Shown here piece after piece: positions 35,885 to 45,196 of a DNA stretch of 64,000 bases. The notes under the pieces are model-generated. The model was not told where the DNA came from. It searched no databases and worked only from the letters and a program-made list of their open reading frames with translations. Source of the stretch: Paraburkholderia sp. BL21I4N1. Its GTDB lineage: Bacteria > Pseudomonadota > Gammaproteobacteria > Burkholderiales > Burkholderiaceae. The stretch's first letter is position 1; every line of letters starts with the position of its first letter. The DNA lies in NCBI RefSeq assembly GCF_002973525.1, contig NZ_PVEN01000002.1, forward strand, positions 310,001 to 374,000. The letters run 5' to 3'. Made by a program: the position numbers and the translations under genes.

Positions 35885-37177
35885 ATGGATCTGATCATCC
35901 GCCGCGCGACGCTGCCGCCGGGCGCCGCGCCGCAGCACAAACACACGGTCGACATTGGCATCGAAGCGGGCCGCATCGTCGCCGTCGAACCGAATCTGGC
36001 TGCAATCGCCGCCGAAGAAATCGATGCCGCCGGCGCGCTCGTCACGCCGCCGTTCGTCGATCCGCATTTCCACATGGACGCGACGCTGTCGTACGGCCTG
36101 CCGCGTGTGAACGCGTCGGGCACCCTGCTCGAAGGCATCGCGCTGTGGGGCGAACTGAAACCGGACCTGACGCAGGAAGCGTTGATCGAACGCGCGTTGC
36201 AGTACTGCGATTGGGCCGTCGCACGCGGGCTGCTGGCGATCCGCAGTCACGTCGACGTGTGCGATCCGCGCCTGCTCGCCGTCGAGGCGTTGGTCGAAGT
36301 CAAGCGCCGCGTCGCGCCCTATCTCGACCTGCAACTGGTGGCGTTTCCGCAGGACGGCGTGCTGCGCAGCGCGGGCGCGTTCGACAACCTGAAGCGGGCG
36401 ATCGGGATGGGTGTCGACGTGGTCGGCGGTATTCCGCATTTCGAGCGGACCATGGCCGACGGCGCGCTGTCCGTGCGGCTGCTGTGCGAGTACGCGGCGG
36501 AGCAGGGCCTGCGCGTCGACATGCATTGCGATGAATCGGACGACCCGATGTCGCGCCACATCGAAACGCTCGCCGCCGAAACGCACCGGCTCGGCATGCA
36601 AGGGCGCGTAACCGGTTCACATCTGACGTCGATGCATTCCATGGACAACTACTACGTCAGCAAGCTGCTGCCGCTGATGCGTGAGGCGGGCGTCGCCGCG
36701 ATCGCGAATCCGCTCATCAACATCACGCTGCAAGGCCGCAGCGATACGTATCCGAAACGGCGCGGCATGACCCGCGTGCCGGAGATGATGGCCGCCGGCA
36801 TCACCGTCGCGTTCGGCCACGATTGCGTGATGGATCCGTGGTACAGCCTCGGCTCGGGCGACATGCTCGAAGTCGCGCACATGGGTCTGCACGTCGCGCA
36901 GATGACGGGCGTCGACGGCATGCGGAAATGCTTCGACGCGGTCACGGTGAACGCCGCGCAAATTCTCGGTCTGGAGGGCTATGGGATCGCGTCGGGATGC
37001 GCGGCGAATCTCGTGCTGCTCGATGCGCGCGATCCGGTCGAGGCGATCCGTTTGCGCGCCGCACGACTCGCCGTGGTGAGCCGCGGCAAGGTGGTGAGCC
37101 GTGCGCCGGCGGCGCGCGCGGCGTTGTCGCTTGAAGGGCGGCCTTCGCAGGTGGATTTCAAGCTGCATCGCGATTAA
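35885..37177 (+). CDS. codA: CodA-family deaminase, predicted to accept 5-methylcytosine
   Basis: A 430-residue amidohydrolase close to E. coli cytosine deaminase (about 427 residues) with the same numbering: His61 and His63 ('DPHFHMD'), Gln156, His214 and Glu217 ('MHCDES'), His246 ('GSHLTSMHS') and the metal-ligand Asp313 ('FGHDCVMDPW'). Position 314, which is Asp in CodA and discriminates against 5-substituted cytosines, is Cys here. Homologues lacking this Asp (in Klebsiella, Rhodobacter and Corynebacterium) were shown to deaminate 5-methylcytosine to thymine. The likely reaction is therefore 5-methylcytosine and/or cytosine to thymine/uracil. AAAGGAG precedes the ATG. No codB permease is adjacent. 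Confidence 0.85.
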   Translation: MDLIIRRATLPPGAAPQHKHTVDIGIEAGRIVAVEPNLAAIAAEEIDAAGALVTPPFVDPHFHMDATLSYGLPRVNASGTLLEGIALWGELKPDLTQEALIERALQYCDWAVARGLLAIRSHVDVCDPRLLAVEALVEVKRRVAPYLDLQLVAFPQDGVLRSAGAFDNLKRAIGMGVDVVGGIPHFERTMADGALSVRLLCEYAAEQGLRVDMHCDESDDPMSRHIETLAAETHRLGMQGRVTGSHLTSMHSMDNYYVSKLLPLMREAGVAAIANPLINITLQGRSDTYPKRRGMTRVPEMMAAGITVAFGHDCVMDPWYSLGSGDMLEVAHMGLHVAQMTGVDGMRKCFDAVTVNAAQILGLEGYGIASGCAANLVLLDARDPVEAIRLRAARLAVVSRGKVVSRAPAARAALSLEGRPSQVDFKLHRD

Positions 37178-37218
37178 CGGGCATCGATCGCGAGTCCGCG
37201 CTCAGCGCGCCGAAAAGA

Positions 37219-37258
37219 AAAAGCCGGTGATTTGCTAACGCAAAAATCACCGGCTTTT
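37219..37258. terminator. Bidirectional terminator between codA and prlC
   Basis: A perfect 15-bp stem (37219-37233 with 37244-37258) has a 10-base loop. A-rich left and T-rich right arms give U-runs on both strands, suiting the convergent genes. Confidence 0.88.
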
Positions 37259-37350
37259 CTCTCGAAACGGGATCAGGCACGCGAGCGCTCAACCTACCGC
37301 TTGAACGCTCGCTTGAACGCCCGCATCAACCGCTCGCGTGCAACGCGAGA

Positions 37351-39459
37351 TCAATGCTCCGCGCCAGGCGCCATGCCGCTATGACGCAGCAACGCGTCGA
37401 TATTCGGCTCGCGTCCGCGGAACGCCTTGAACGATTCCATCGCCGGACGGCTACCGCCCACTTCCAGAATCTCCTTGCGATACCGCATGCCGGTGGCCCG
37501 ATCGAGCACGCTGCCGCTCGCGGCTTGCGCGGCTTCCTCGAATGCGGCGTACGCATCCGCCGACAGCACTTCGGCCCACTTGTAGCTGTAGTAGCCCGCC
37601 GCGTAACCGCCCGCGAAAATATGGCTGAACGTATTCGGCCAGCGCGAGAACGCCGCTTGCGGCACCACGTGGAAACGCTCGTTGATCTCGCTCGCGAGTT
37701 GGGTGGCGTTCTGCGTGCCGGACGCATCAAAGCCGGTATGCAGCTGCATGTCGAACATCGAGAACACGATCTGACGCAACGTGCCCAAGCCGCTCTGGAA
37801 GTTCTTCGCGGCCAGCATCTTGTCGAAGAGATCGCGCGGCAACGGCCTGGCGGTATCGACGTGCGAGGTCATGTCGCTTAACACGTCCCACTCCCAGCAG
37901 AAATTCTCCATGAATTGCGACGGCAGTTCGACCGCGTCCCACTCCACGCCGTTGATGCCCGACACACCCAGCTCGTCGACGCGCGTCAGCATGTGATGCA
38001 GACCGTGGCCGAATTCGTGGAACAGGGTGATGACTTCGTCGTGCGTGAAGCAGGCGGGCTTGCCGCCGACCGGCGCCGAGAAGTTGCAGGTCAGATACGC
38101 GACCGGCGTTTGCAAGCCGCCTTGCGCGTGCTTGTGACGGCCGCGTGCGTCGTCCATCCAGGCGCCGCCGCGTTTGCCTTCGCGTGCGTACAGATCGAGG
38201 TAGAACTGCGCGACCAGCCCGCCGTCCTGATTCTCGACGCGGAAAAAGCGCACGTCCGGATGCCACACGGCCGCTTCGTCGCGACGGATGCGCACGCCGA
38301 ACAGCGTCTCGGTCACCTTGAAAAGACCCTTGAACACCGTGTCTTCCGGGAAGTACTGCTTGACCTCGTTTTCGGAGAACGAATAGCGCTTCTGACGCAG
38401 ACGTTCGGCGGCGAAGGTCATGTCCCACGGCTGCAACTCGCTCATGCCGAGTTCGTTCGCGGCGAATTCGCGCAGCTCTTTCCAGTCCTGCTCGGCATGC
38501 GGACGCGCGCGGGTAGCGAGGTCTTCGAGGAAGGCCATGACCTGCGCGGGAGACTCCGCCATTTTCGGTGCGAGCGAGACCTCGGCGAAGTTGTTGTAGC
38601 CAAGCATGTGCGCTTCTTCCGCGCGCAGCTTCAACTGGTCGGCGAGCACGGCGGTGTTGTCCCACTCCGCTTTGCCGCCGCCATATTGCGGCCCGAGTTC
38701 AGAGGCGCGCGTCACGTAGGCGCGATACATCGTTTCCCGCATCGGACGATTTTCCGAGTACTGCATGACCGGGAAATACGACGGGAAGTGCAGCGTGAAT
38801 TTGTAGCCGGTCTTGCCGTCGCGTTCGGCGGCTTCCTTCGCGGCTTCGATCACGTCTTCGGGCAGACCGACGAGTTGATCCGTGGCGCCTTCCTCGACGA
38901 GATACGCGTACGCGTTGGTCGCGTCGAGCACGTGGTCGGAGAACGATTTCGACAGCCCGGCCTGGCGTTCCTGCAATTCGGCGAAATGCGGCTTCTGGTC
39001 TTCCGGCAGTTCCGCGCCGGACAGACGGAAATCGCGCAGCGCATTGCCGAGGATCTTCTTGCGCTCGCCGGTCAGCGACGCGAAGTCGCTGCTGGCGTGC
39101 AGGGTCTTGTATTTTTCGTACAGCGCCAGATTCTGGCCGACGCTCGACCAGAATTCGGTGACGCGCGGCAGGTTCTCGCCGTAGGCGGCGCGCAACTCAG
39201 GCGTATCGGCGACGGCGTTCAGATGGCCGACCACGCCCCAGGCGCGCGCCAGCGGTTCGGTGGCGCGCTCGACCGGTTCGACCACGTCGGCCCACGAAGC
39301 GGGGGTGATCGGCTGGGCGGCGCGTTCGACGGCGGCGGCCGCGTCGGCGAGCAGCACGTCGAGCGCGGGCGTGACGTGTTCGGGGCGAATGTCGCCAAAA
39401 CGCGGCAGGTCGGAGAAATCGAGGAGCGGATTGTCGTGCTTCGAGGGGGTAGTGGACAT
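37351..39459 (-). CDS. prlC: Oligopeptidase A (M3 zinc metallopeptidase)
   Basis: A 702-residue cytosolic M3A peptidase. Zinc site 'THDEVITLFHEFGHGLHHML' carries HEFGH, with the third ligand Glu in 'GVEWDAVELPSQFMENFCWE'. The long helical N-terminal half and the 'NFSAPVGGKPACFTH' block fit OpdA/PrlC. It degrades peptides released by the ATP-dependent proteases and cleaved signal peptides. E. coli OpdA has 680 residues. The start at 39459 gives 'MSTTPSKHDNPLLDF', the conserved N-terminus. Confidence 0.95.
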   Translation of the reverse strand: MSTTPSKHDNPLLDFSDLPRFGDIRPEHVTPALDVLLADAAAAVERAAQPITPASWADVVEPVERATEPLARAWGVVGHLNAVADTPELRAAYGENLPRVTEFWSSVGQNLALYEKYKTLHASSDFASLTGERKKILGNALRDFRLSGAELPEDQKPHFAELQERQAGLSKSFSDHVLDATNAYAYLVEEGATDQLVGLPEDVIEAAKEAAERDGKTGYKFTLHFPSYFPVMQYSENRPMRETMYRAYVTRASELGPQYGGGKAEWDNTAVLADQLKLRAEEAHMLGYNNFAEVSLAPKMAESPAQVMAFLEDLATRARPHAEQDWKELREFAANELGMSELQPWDMTFAAERLRQKRYSFSENEVKQYFPEDTVFKGLFKVTETLFGVRIRRDEAAVWHPDVRFFRVENQDGGLVAQFYLDLYAREGKRGGAWMDDARGRHKHAQGGLQTPVAYLTCNFSAPVGGKPACFTHDEVITLFHEFGHGLHHMLTRVDELGVSGINGVEWDAVELPSQFMENFCWEWDVLSDMTSHVDTARPLPRDLFDKMLAAKNFQSGLGTLRQIVFSMFDMQLHTGFDASGTQNATQLASEINERFHVVPQAAFSRWPNTFSHIFAGGYAAGYYSYKWAEVLSADAYAAFEEAAQAASGSVLDRATGMRYRKEILEVGGSRPAMESFKAFRGREPNIDALLRHSGMAPGAEH

Positions 39460-39786
39460 AAGGCTTCCTGTCTGACGCGAGTGAACGGGTAATCGGTGGA
39501 TCGACGGGCGTGCCGAGGGGACGGTGTTCGGAGCGAGCGCGGGGCGTGCCCCGAGCGCCCGGATGAACGCCCGATGAAGACATTATTGGGGCAGGGCACG
39601 CCGATTCCAATCCGTTGGCACACAAATTATCAGATCAGCTCGTCGCGCGTGTACGGAGCACGAGCCGCGGCGCGTTTGTGCGACAGCGAACGGTGCCAAT
39701 TGCTGCCGTGCCGCAAAGTGACGTGTCGCCGCCAGTCGTCAGTCGGCAGTCACCGGTTAGCGACGCTTTCTGCCTGAGAGGTATCG
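39460..39786. other. Divergent spacer between prlC and acyltransferase genes
   Basis: The 327 bases hold no gene or hairpin I can support. It must contain the promoters of both divergent genes. Stretches at 39620-39650 are more AT-rich than the surroundings. Confidence 0.4.
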
Positions 39787-40896
39787 ATGAACCCGCTTTC
39801 GCACGCTTTATCGCGCAACGGCAACAACTTCGACCTCGTGCGGCTTCTGGCCGCCGTGGCCGTCGTGTATGGCCACTCGTATCTGCTGCAGGCGCCGGAC
39901 GGCACCACGGACTGGATCCAGAACGCGCTCGGATTCGACGGTTTCGGCGCGCTCGGCGTGTATGCGTTTTTCCTGCTGAGCGGCATGCTGGTGACCGCAA
40001 GCTTCGACCGGCAACGTTCGGTGCCGCGCTTCGCGGCATTGCGCATTGCGCGTTTGTGGCCGGCGGTCGCGTTGGGCTCGCTGGTGACGGTGTTCGTCAT
40101 CGGGCCGTTGTTCACCACGTTGCCGCTGCGCGACTATTTCGCGTCCGGCATGACGTGGGCCAATCTCGACAACTTCTCGACCATCGTGCTGAAAACCGGC
40201 TGGGCGCTGCCCGGCGTGTTCGAACACAACCGCTTTCCCGTCGATATCTGCGGCCCGCTGTGGACGCTGCCGCTCGAAGTGCGCTGCTATCTGATCGTGC
40301 TCGTGACCGGCATGCTGGGGCTGCTGTCCAGCGCGCGCGGCGTGGCGCTGGCGGCGGCGCTGGGTGGCGCGGCGTTCGTGCTGCGTGTGCACGTGCCGCA
40401 TCTGCAGATCGGACTGCGCGACTTCAGCGAAACGCCCGGCGGTTATTCGTTCTGGCCGGAGCCGTTCTTCATGCTGGGGATGCTGCTCTACGGATGGCGC
40501 GAACGGATCCACATTAGCGGCCTGACGGCGCTGGGGCTGATGATGGTGTTTCTCGTGTTCCGCGATACGGCCGGCGCGCAGCCGCTGTTTTATCTGGCCT
40601 TCGTGTACGGCGTGCTGTGGGTCGGCACGACGCCGCTGCTGCGGCGGCTGGTGCCGCGTCACGATTACTCGTATGGGATCTATCTGTACGGCTTCATGGT
40701 GCAGCAATGCATAGCGAATATCGCGCCGCAGTTGAGCCATGTGACGGCGGTGCTGGTCGCCGCGCCGCTGATCCTGCTGTGCGCGGCGCTGTCGTGGCAC
40801 TGCGTGGAGCGGCCGGTGCTGAAGTGGTGTCGGGCACGGCTCGCGCGCCGCGAGGCGCCGCTTAACGCGGGCATGGCGGCGGGAGATCGGGTGTGA
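39787..40896 (+). CDS. Acyltransferase-3 family (OafA/YrhL-like) membrane protein
   Basis: A 369-residue integral membrane O-acyltransferase with about ten predicted helices. 'NNFDLVRLLAAVAVVYGHSYLL' holds the conserved Arg and the essential His of helix 1. 'FFLLSGMLVTASFDR' and 'PLWTLPLEVRCYL' are further family blocks. Such enzymes acetylate or succinylate O-antigen, exopolysaccharide, peptidoglycan or antibiotics. There is no nearby polysaccharide cluster, so the acceptor is unknown. It is convergent with folD. Confidence 0.85.
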   Translation: MNPLSHALSRNGNNFDLVRLLAAVAVVYGHSYLLQAPDGTTDWIQNALGFDGFGALGVYAFFLLSGMLVTASFDRQRSVPRFAALRIARLWPAVALGSLVTVFVIGPLFTTLPLRDYFASGMTWANLDNFSTIVLKTGWALPGVFEHNRFPVDICGPLWTLPLEVRCYLIVLVTGMLGLLSSARGVALAAALGGAAFVLRVHVPHLQIGLRDFSETPGGYSFWPEPFFMLGMLLYGWRERIHISGLTALGLMMVFLVFRDTAGAQPLFYLAFVYGVLWVGTTPLLRRLVPRHDYSYGIYLYGFMVQQCIANIAPQLSHVTAVLVAAPLILLCAALSWHCVERPVLKWCRARLARREAPLNAGMAAGDRV

Positions 40897-41035
40897 GGTG
40901 AGAGCAGTGGCGGGTGCCTCGAATCGGGCCGAGGGCGGCCACGCAGGTCGTGCGGCGGGATTTGCCGTGCGGGTTCGGCGGCAAGTCCCAACCCGCGTGC
41001 CGGCGAATCACTCCGCCGGCATTTCCCCTCAGCGT

Positions 41036-41896
41036 TTACGCGTTCGCCGCCGCTTCGCGCTCGGCGGCTTCGATCGTATTGACCAGCAGCATGGTGATGG
41101 TCATCGGGCCGACGCCGCCCGGCACCGGCGTGATGTAACCCGCCACTTCCTTGACGCCCGCGAAATCGACGTCGCCGCACAGCTTGCCGGCTTCGTCGCG
41201 ATTCATGCCGACGTCGATCACCGCCGCGCCCGGCTTGACCATCTCCGCCGTCAGAATGTTGCGCAGGCCGGTGGCCGCGACCACCACGTCGGCATGACGC
41301 GTATGGGCGGCCAGATCGCGCGTCTTGCTGTGGCAGATCGTGACCGTTGCGCCGGCTTCGAGCAACAGCAGCGCCATCGGCTTGCCGACGATGTTCGAGC
41401 GGCCGATCACCACCGCGTTCGCGCCTTGCAGCGGAATCTCGTAAGCGGCGAGCATTTTCATCACGCCGTACGGCGTGCACGGACGGAACAGCGGCTGGCC
41501 TGTCATCAACGCGCCGGCGTTGGCGATGTGAAAGCCGTCCACGTCTTTCTCCGGTGCGATCGCCTCGATCACCTTGTGGCTGTCGATATGCTTCGGCAAC
41601 GGCAGTTGCACGAGGATGCCGTGAATGCGCGGGTCGCGGTTCAGTTCGTCGATGCGCGCCAGCAACTCGGCTTCCGGCAGATCCGCCGGATAACGGTCGA
41701 ACGACGAACCGAGGCCGTTGTCGTGGCAGGCCTTGACCTTGTTGCGCACATACACTTCGCTAGCCGGGTTGTCGCCGACCAGCACCACGGCGAGGCCCGG
41801 CTGATGGCCGCGGGCGGTCAACGCGGCGGCGCGCTTGGCGACGTCGGCGCGCAGGGTCTGGGAAAGGGCTAGGCCGTCGATCAGTTTGGCTGTCAT
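41036..41896 (-). CDS. folD: Bifunctional methylene-THF dehydrogenase / methenyl-THF cyclohydrolase
   Basis: A 286-residue FolD, the usual size. It interconverts 5,10-methylene-, methenyl- and 10-formyl-tetrahydrofolate using NADP. Landmarks are '[16 protein letters not shown]' with the catalytic Lys, '[13 protein letters not shown]', 'PEKDVDGFH' and the nucleotide site '[18 protein letters not shown]', and the C-terminal '[16 protein letters not shown]'. The ATG at 41896 is preferred to an upstream ATG at 41938 that adds 14 non-conserved residues. Confidence 0.96.
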   Translation of the reverse strand: MTAKLIDGLALSQTLRADVAKRAAALTARGHQPGLAVVLVGDNPASEVYVRNKVKACHDNGLGSSFDRYPADLPEAELLARIDELNRDPRIHGILVQLPLPKHIDSHKVIEAIAPEKDVDGFHIANAGALMTGQPLFRPCTPYGVMKMLAAYEIPLQGANAVVIGRSNIVGKPMALLLLEAGATVTICHSKTRDLAAHTRHADVVVAATGLRNILTAEMVKPGAAVIDVGMNRDEAGKLCGDVDFAGVKEVAGYITPVPGGVGPMTITMLLVNTIEAAEREAAANA

Positions 41897-42259
41897 GGTC
41901 GGGTCGAGATGGGCAGTTTGAAAAGCGGGGCAGGGCATGGGCGCCGGAGCGCGCCACGCAATGGCGCTTTTCGACGGGAGCAGGTCGCCGTATGAAAAGC
42001 GCGCGGCGCGAATCGGAGATAGGCGCCACTGCGAAGTCCGCCATTATACCGGCCCTACATGACGCGCCGCGTACGGATTCCCGCGCGCGAGCGACGTAGA
42101 GCATGCGTTGGGACGCTTGAGAGGCGGGCGGCGCGCGCGACAACGAGCCGCGCATGACGCGTTCCCGACACCTGCTTCGGCACGGCACCGCCGCCGTGGC
42201 ACGCGGCAGACCGGCCGCGGTCGGCCGGCACCCGACCGACCGCAGCCTCATCGCCACCT
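41897..42259. other. Intergenic region between DUF2950 gene and folD
   Basis: The 363 bases hold no supported gene. Open frames in it are long only because of GC-richness. The region should include the folD promoter and the 3' end of the DUF2950 transcript; I see no clear T-run terminator. Confidence 0.35.
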
Positions 42260-43210
42260 TTAAGGCTGCGGCACCGCCTGCCAGCTATCGTCGGGATCGA
42301 ACGCCCGGATCGCGGCCGCCGCCCGCGCGGTCTGCGGACCGAGGTTCTTCTGATACACCTGCCCGTCCCGATTGACGACGAAGCTCATCACGCCCGTCTT
42401 GCCATACTCGGCCGGCGACGCGATCAGCCCGAATCCGTCCGTCATCGCCCCGTTCAACACATAGTTGTGCGCGCCGCCCTGCGCATGCGCACCTTGCGCG
42501 GTCAGGATTCGATAGTGATAGCCGTGGTAGGCCTCCTTGGGCAGCGTGCCGTTCGGCATCGTGGCGGCGAGCGGGCCGAGCGGGCTTTCCGTTTCGCCGG
42601 GCGCCGTCGCCCAGTACAGGCCGTCGTGCTGTCCCGGTGTACTCACGAAGCGCTCGGCGTAGCGCTGGGTCAGATTGTGATAATCGTTTTGCGCATCGAG
42701 ATAAGCGAGCGAGGTCATGATCGCCGCGCGCTCGTTACGCCCGATGCGGCGCGTCAGCATTTCGCTGCTCGCTCCGGGTGGATCGAAGCGCCAGCCGTGC
42801 GCGACCTGCACGAGCGGAATCGGCAGGGTCCAGCCGCTGTCGCCGACCGCTAGATGCGCGGTCGCGTGGCCGTGGCCTTTGCCGGTGGTCGGGTCGTCGA
42901 CGATCTGATGGCCCTTCGACCAGGCGCCGAGGAACTGGTAGATATCGTCCTCGCCGATGCCTTCGGTCGGAATGAAGCGAGGGTAATCGCTGCCGAGCAC
43001 ATGTTTGAGCGCCCCTTCGTCGTTACGCGAGAGGGCGTCGACGAATGCCTTGGCGGCGTCGTCGGCACTGGGGTAGACCGCTTGAGCGTGCGCGGCCGGC
43101 GCGGCGATCAGCAAGGCCAATGCCATCAGCAGCGTGCCGGCCGTGCCGAATTCGGCGGCGAGTGTTGCAAGGTGGGCGCGCAGCGCGCCGCGTGGGGATA
43201 AGCGCATCAT
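42260..43210 (-). CDS. Exported DUF2950 protein
   Basis: A 316-residue protein with a signal peptide ending near 'APAAHAQ'. The mature part has the DUF2950 layout: 'YPSADDAAKAFVDALSRND', 'WRFDPPGASSEMLTRRIGRNERAAI', 'YHGYHYRILTAQG', and 'GVMSFVVNRDGQVYQKNLG' near the end. The function of the family is unknown. The start at 43210 (the first of two ATGs) has AGGAG six bases upstream. It follows the DUF3300 gene by 20 bases on the same strand, a pairing I regard as typical for these families, so they probably act together in the envelope. Confidence 0.85.
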   Translation of the reverse strand: MMRLSPRGALRAHLATLAAEFGTAGTLLMALALLIAAPAAHAQAVYPSADDAAKAFVDALSRNDEGALKHVLGSDYPRFIPTEGIGEDDIYQFLGAWSKGHQIVDDPTTGKGHGHATAHLAVGDSGWTLPIPLVQVAHGWRFDPPGASSEMLTRRIGRNERAAIMTSLAYLDAQNDYHNLTQRYAERFVSTPGQHDGLYWATAPGETESPLGPLAATMPNGTLPKEAYHGYHYRILTAQGAHAQGGAHNYVLNGAMTDGFGLIASPAEYGKTGVMSFVVNRDGQVYQKNLGPQTARAAAAIRAFDPDDSWQAVPQP

Positions 43211-43230
43211 CAGAGACTCCTCTTGATCGT

Positions 43231-44574
43231 TCAACGGCCGCGGCCGAAATGGTGTCCACCGCCACCGCCTCCGCCGCCGCCCCCACCACCGCCGAGCCTG
43301 CCGCCGCCAGCGCCGCCGGCCCCACCACGCTGGACGCCGCCGCCGTTCGCACCGAGCCCGCCGCCCGCGCGCTGCTGGCCGCCGCCGTTCGCACCGAGGC
43401 CGCCGCCCGTGCGCTGCTGGCCGCCGCGATTCGCGAGCGATTCGCGACTCGACTGGCCGCGCTGCATATCCTGCCGGGCATTGTTGCCGTCGCCGGCGCC
43501 GCGCAGCGCGTTATCGCGATTGACGTTTTGCGCGCGATTCTGCAAATCGGCGTTCGCCGTGCCGCCCTGGTGGATCCCTTGCACGCGCTGGCTCGCGTTG
43601 CCGCTCAGATTTTGCCCGGTGCGATTCTGCAGGGTTTGCTGCGCCTGGGCGCGGGCGTCGTCGCGGCCACGGTAGGCATCGCGCTGCGCGCCGCCGCCGA
43701 GATTGTTGTTGCCGTTGCGGTTCAGATTCGCGTTGTTGACGTTGCGGTTGACGTTGGCGTTGCGGTTCCAGTTCGTCGTGTTGCTGTTGACGTTGAGCCG
43801 GTTGTTCACATTGACGTTGTTGTAGCGATTGACGTTGATGTTGACGTCGTGCGTGTTCCAGTTGAAGCCGCCCCACAGCGAATTCGCCACGGCGACGCCG
43901 GCGCCGAACGCGAGACCCGCGGCGAGACCGCTCGCGATCGCATAGCCGGGCGGCGGCGGCACATACACCGGCGGATACGCCGGGTAAGGCCAGGTGCCAT
44001 ACACCACCGTGGGGTTATAGGTCGGCACATACACCACCTGCGGATTGGCCGGCACGATCTGAATCGTGCTCTGCTCGACCACGACCTTCTGCTGCGAACT
44101 CGTCTTCAGATTGCCGGCGGCCTGCGCCTGCTTGCGCAGACGCTGCACGGAGTCCATCACATCGTTCGACTGGCCCAGAAAAGCGGTGCCCAGTTGCGCG
44201 ACCCAGTCGGGTTTCGAGGCCATCGTGGCAAGCACCTGCGGAAACGCGACCAGCGACTGCACGCTCGGATCCCACGGCTCGGCGGCGACGGCCTTGACCG
44301 CGTCGTCGCCTTGCAGTTTCGAGTTCGCTTTCGACCACGCCGCCGCGGCCTGCACGTCCTGCGGAAAGGTCGAGGCCATCAGCACCTGCGCGAGCAGCGC
44401 GTCGGGATACAGCGCAATCGGCGCGGTCAGTGAGTCGAGCTGCTGGTTCGACATCTTCGGCGCGTTTTGCGCATGGACCGCGTTCGGCGCGAGCAGTCCG
44501 ATGAAGAGTGGCGCCCCGGCCAGAGCGGCGCAGACCAGCACCACCCGCGAGCGGTGTGCTCCGGATCGTTTCAC
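43231..44574 (-). CDS. Exported DUF3300 protein with Asn-rich and Gly-rich tails
   Basis: A 447-residue protein. The signal peptide ends at 'PNAVHAQ'. The DUF3300 domain (about 45-215) begins 'LDSLTAPIALYPDALLAQVL', with 'EPWDPSVQSLVAFPQVL' and 'YVPTYNPTVVYGTWPYP'. It is followed by 'GYAIASGLAAGLAFGAGVAV', a possible glycine-rich membrane-like segment, an Asn-rich repeat region and a Gly/Gln-rich C-terminus ending 'GHHFGRGR'. The start is GTG 44572-44574 with GGGAGG seven bases upstream, which also begins the signal peptide. The tails are unusual for a globular protein and suggest an envelope or matrix role. Paired with DUF2950. Confidence 0.82.
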   Translation of the reverse strand: MKRSGAHRSRVVLVCAALAGAPLFIGLLAPNAVHAQNAPKMSNQQLDSLTAPIALYPDALLAQVLMASTFPQDVQAAAAWSKANSKLQGDDAVKAVAAEPWDPSVQSLVAFPQVLATMASKPDWVAQLGTAFLGQSNDVMDSVQRLRKQAQAAGNLKTSSQQKVVVEQSTIQIVPANPQVVYVPTYNPTVVYGTWPYPAYPPVYVPPPPGYAIASGLAAGLAFGAGVAVANSLWGGFNWNTHDVNINVNRYNNVNVNNRLNVNSNTTNWNRNANVNRNVNNANLNRNGNNNLGGGAQRDAYRGRDDARAQAQQTLQNRTGQNLSGNASQRVQGIHQGGTANADLQNRAQNVNRDNALRGAGDGNNARQDMQRGQSSRESLANRGGQQRTGGGLGANGGGQQRAGGGLGANGGGVQRGGAGGAGGGRLGGGGGGGGGGGGGHHFGRGR

Positions 44575-45196
44575 GATGAGATCCTCCCGGTTGTGTAAGA
44601 CGCGAGACGTCGATGCGCAGCTAACGCTGCGCCGGTTCACGGCAATGGAACGGACGACGGAGCAAACGGCGGCGTAAAAACAGGCAGCAGCGAGGCAAGA
44701 CGGCAAACGCCAGGCGTTGCGACGGCAACGCGGGCGAGACGCGGGAAGAGGATGAAACGGCCGGATGCGCGACGGCCATTGCCTTGCCGGGCCGGCCGAC
44801 CCTGCATGCGGCGTTCGCGGCACGTCATTCCATGTTGATCGTGCATTGGCCATTCCCGTTAAGGCGCTCTGTTTAAATTAGGGCGCGCAGCGAGGCTTGT
44901 CAATCACGTCAGAGGAAAACGGGATTCAGACCGGGGTAAGCGATTGCTGAGTCATGCGTAACGATTCGCACGGGTGGGCGTTGTCGAAGCGAGGTGCCGA
45001 ATCTTTTCAGTGGTGCGGGAATGGAGCGGGAAACAGAGGGGCCAAGGAAGGCGAGAGGCAGGACAGCGGGGCAAGATGACAAGGGCACCGGCACGCACGC
45101 ATAACGGGCGCGGGCGCCTCGGGCCGGACTGTGTCGGAAGTCCGGCCGTGTTCCACTGTTCAGATCGGCGTGCAGCGGCGAGCGCCGCTACCGATC
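44575..45196. other. Intergenic region between DUF3300 and fixJ-like genes
   Basis: About 620 bases without a supported gene. A hairpin at 45122-45147 (GGCCGGACT with AGTCCGGCC) lies just after the fixJ-like stop but lacks a T-run. A candidate promoter for the DUF3300 gene is at 44875-44903. Confidence 0.4.
44875..44903 (-). promoter_or_regulatory. Candidate sigma-70 promoter of the DUF3300-DUF2950 operon
   Basis: On the minus strand, a perfect TTGACA (44903-44898) is 17 bases from TAATTT (44880-44875). The -10 box is weak. The 5' leader would be about 295 bases. Confidence 0.35.
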
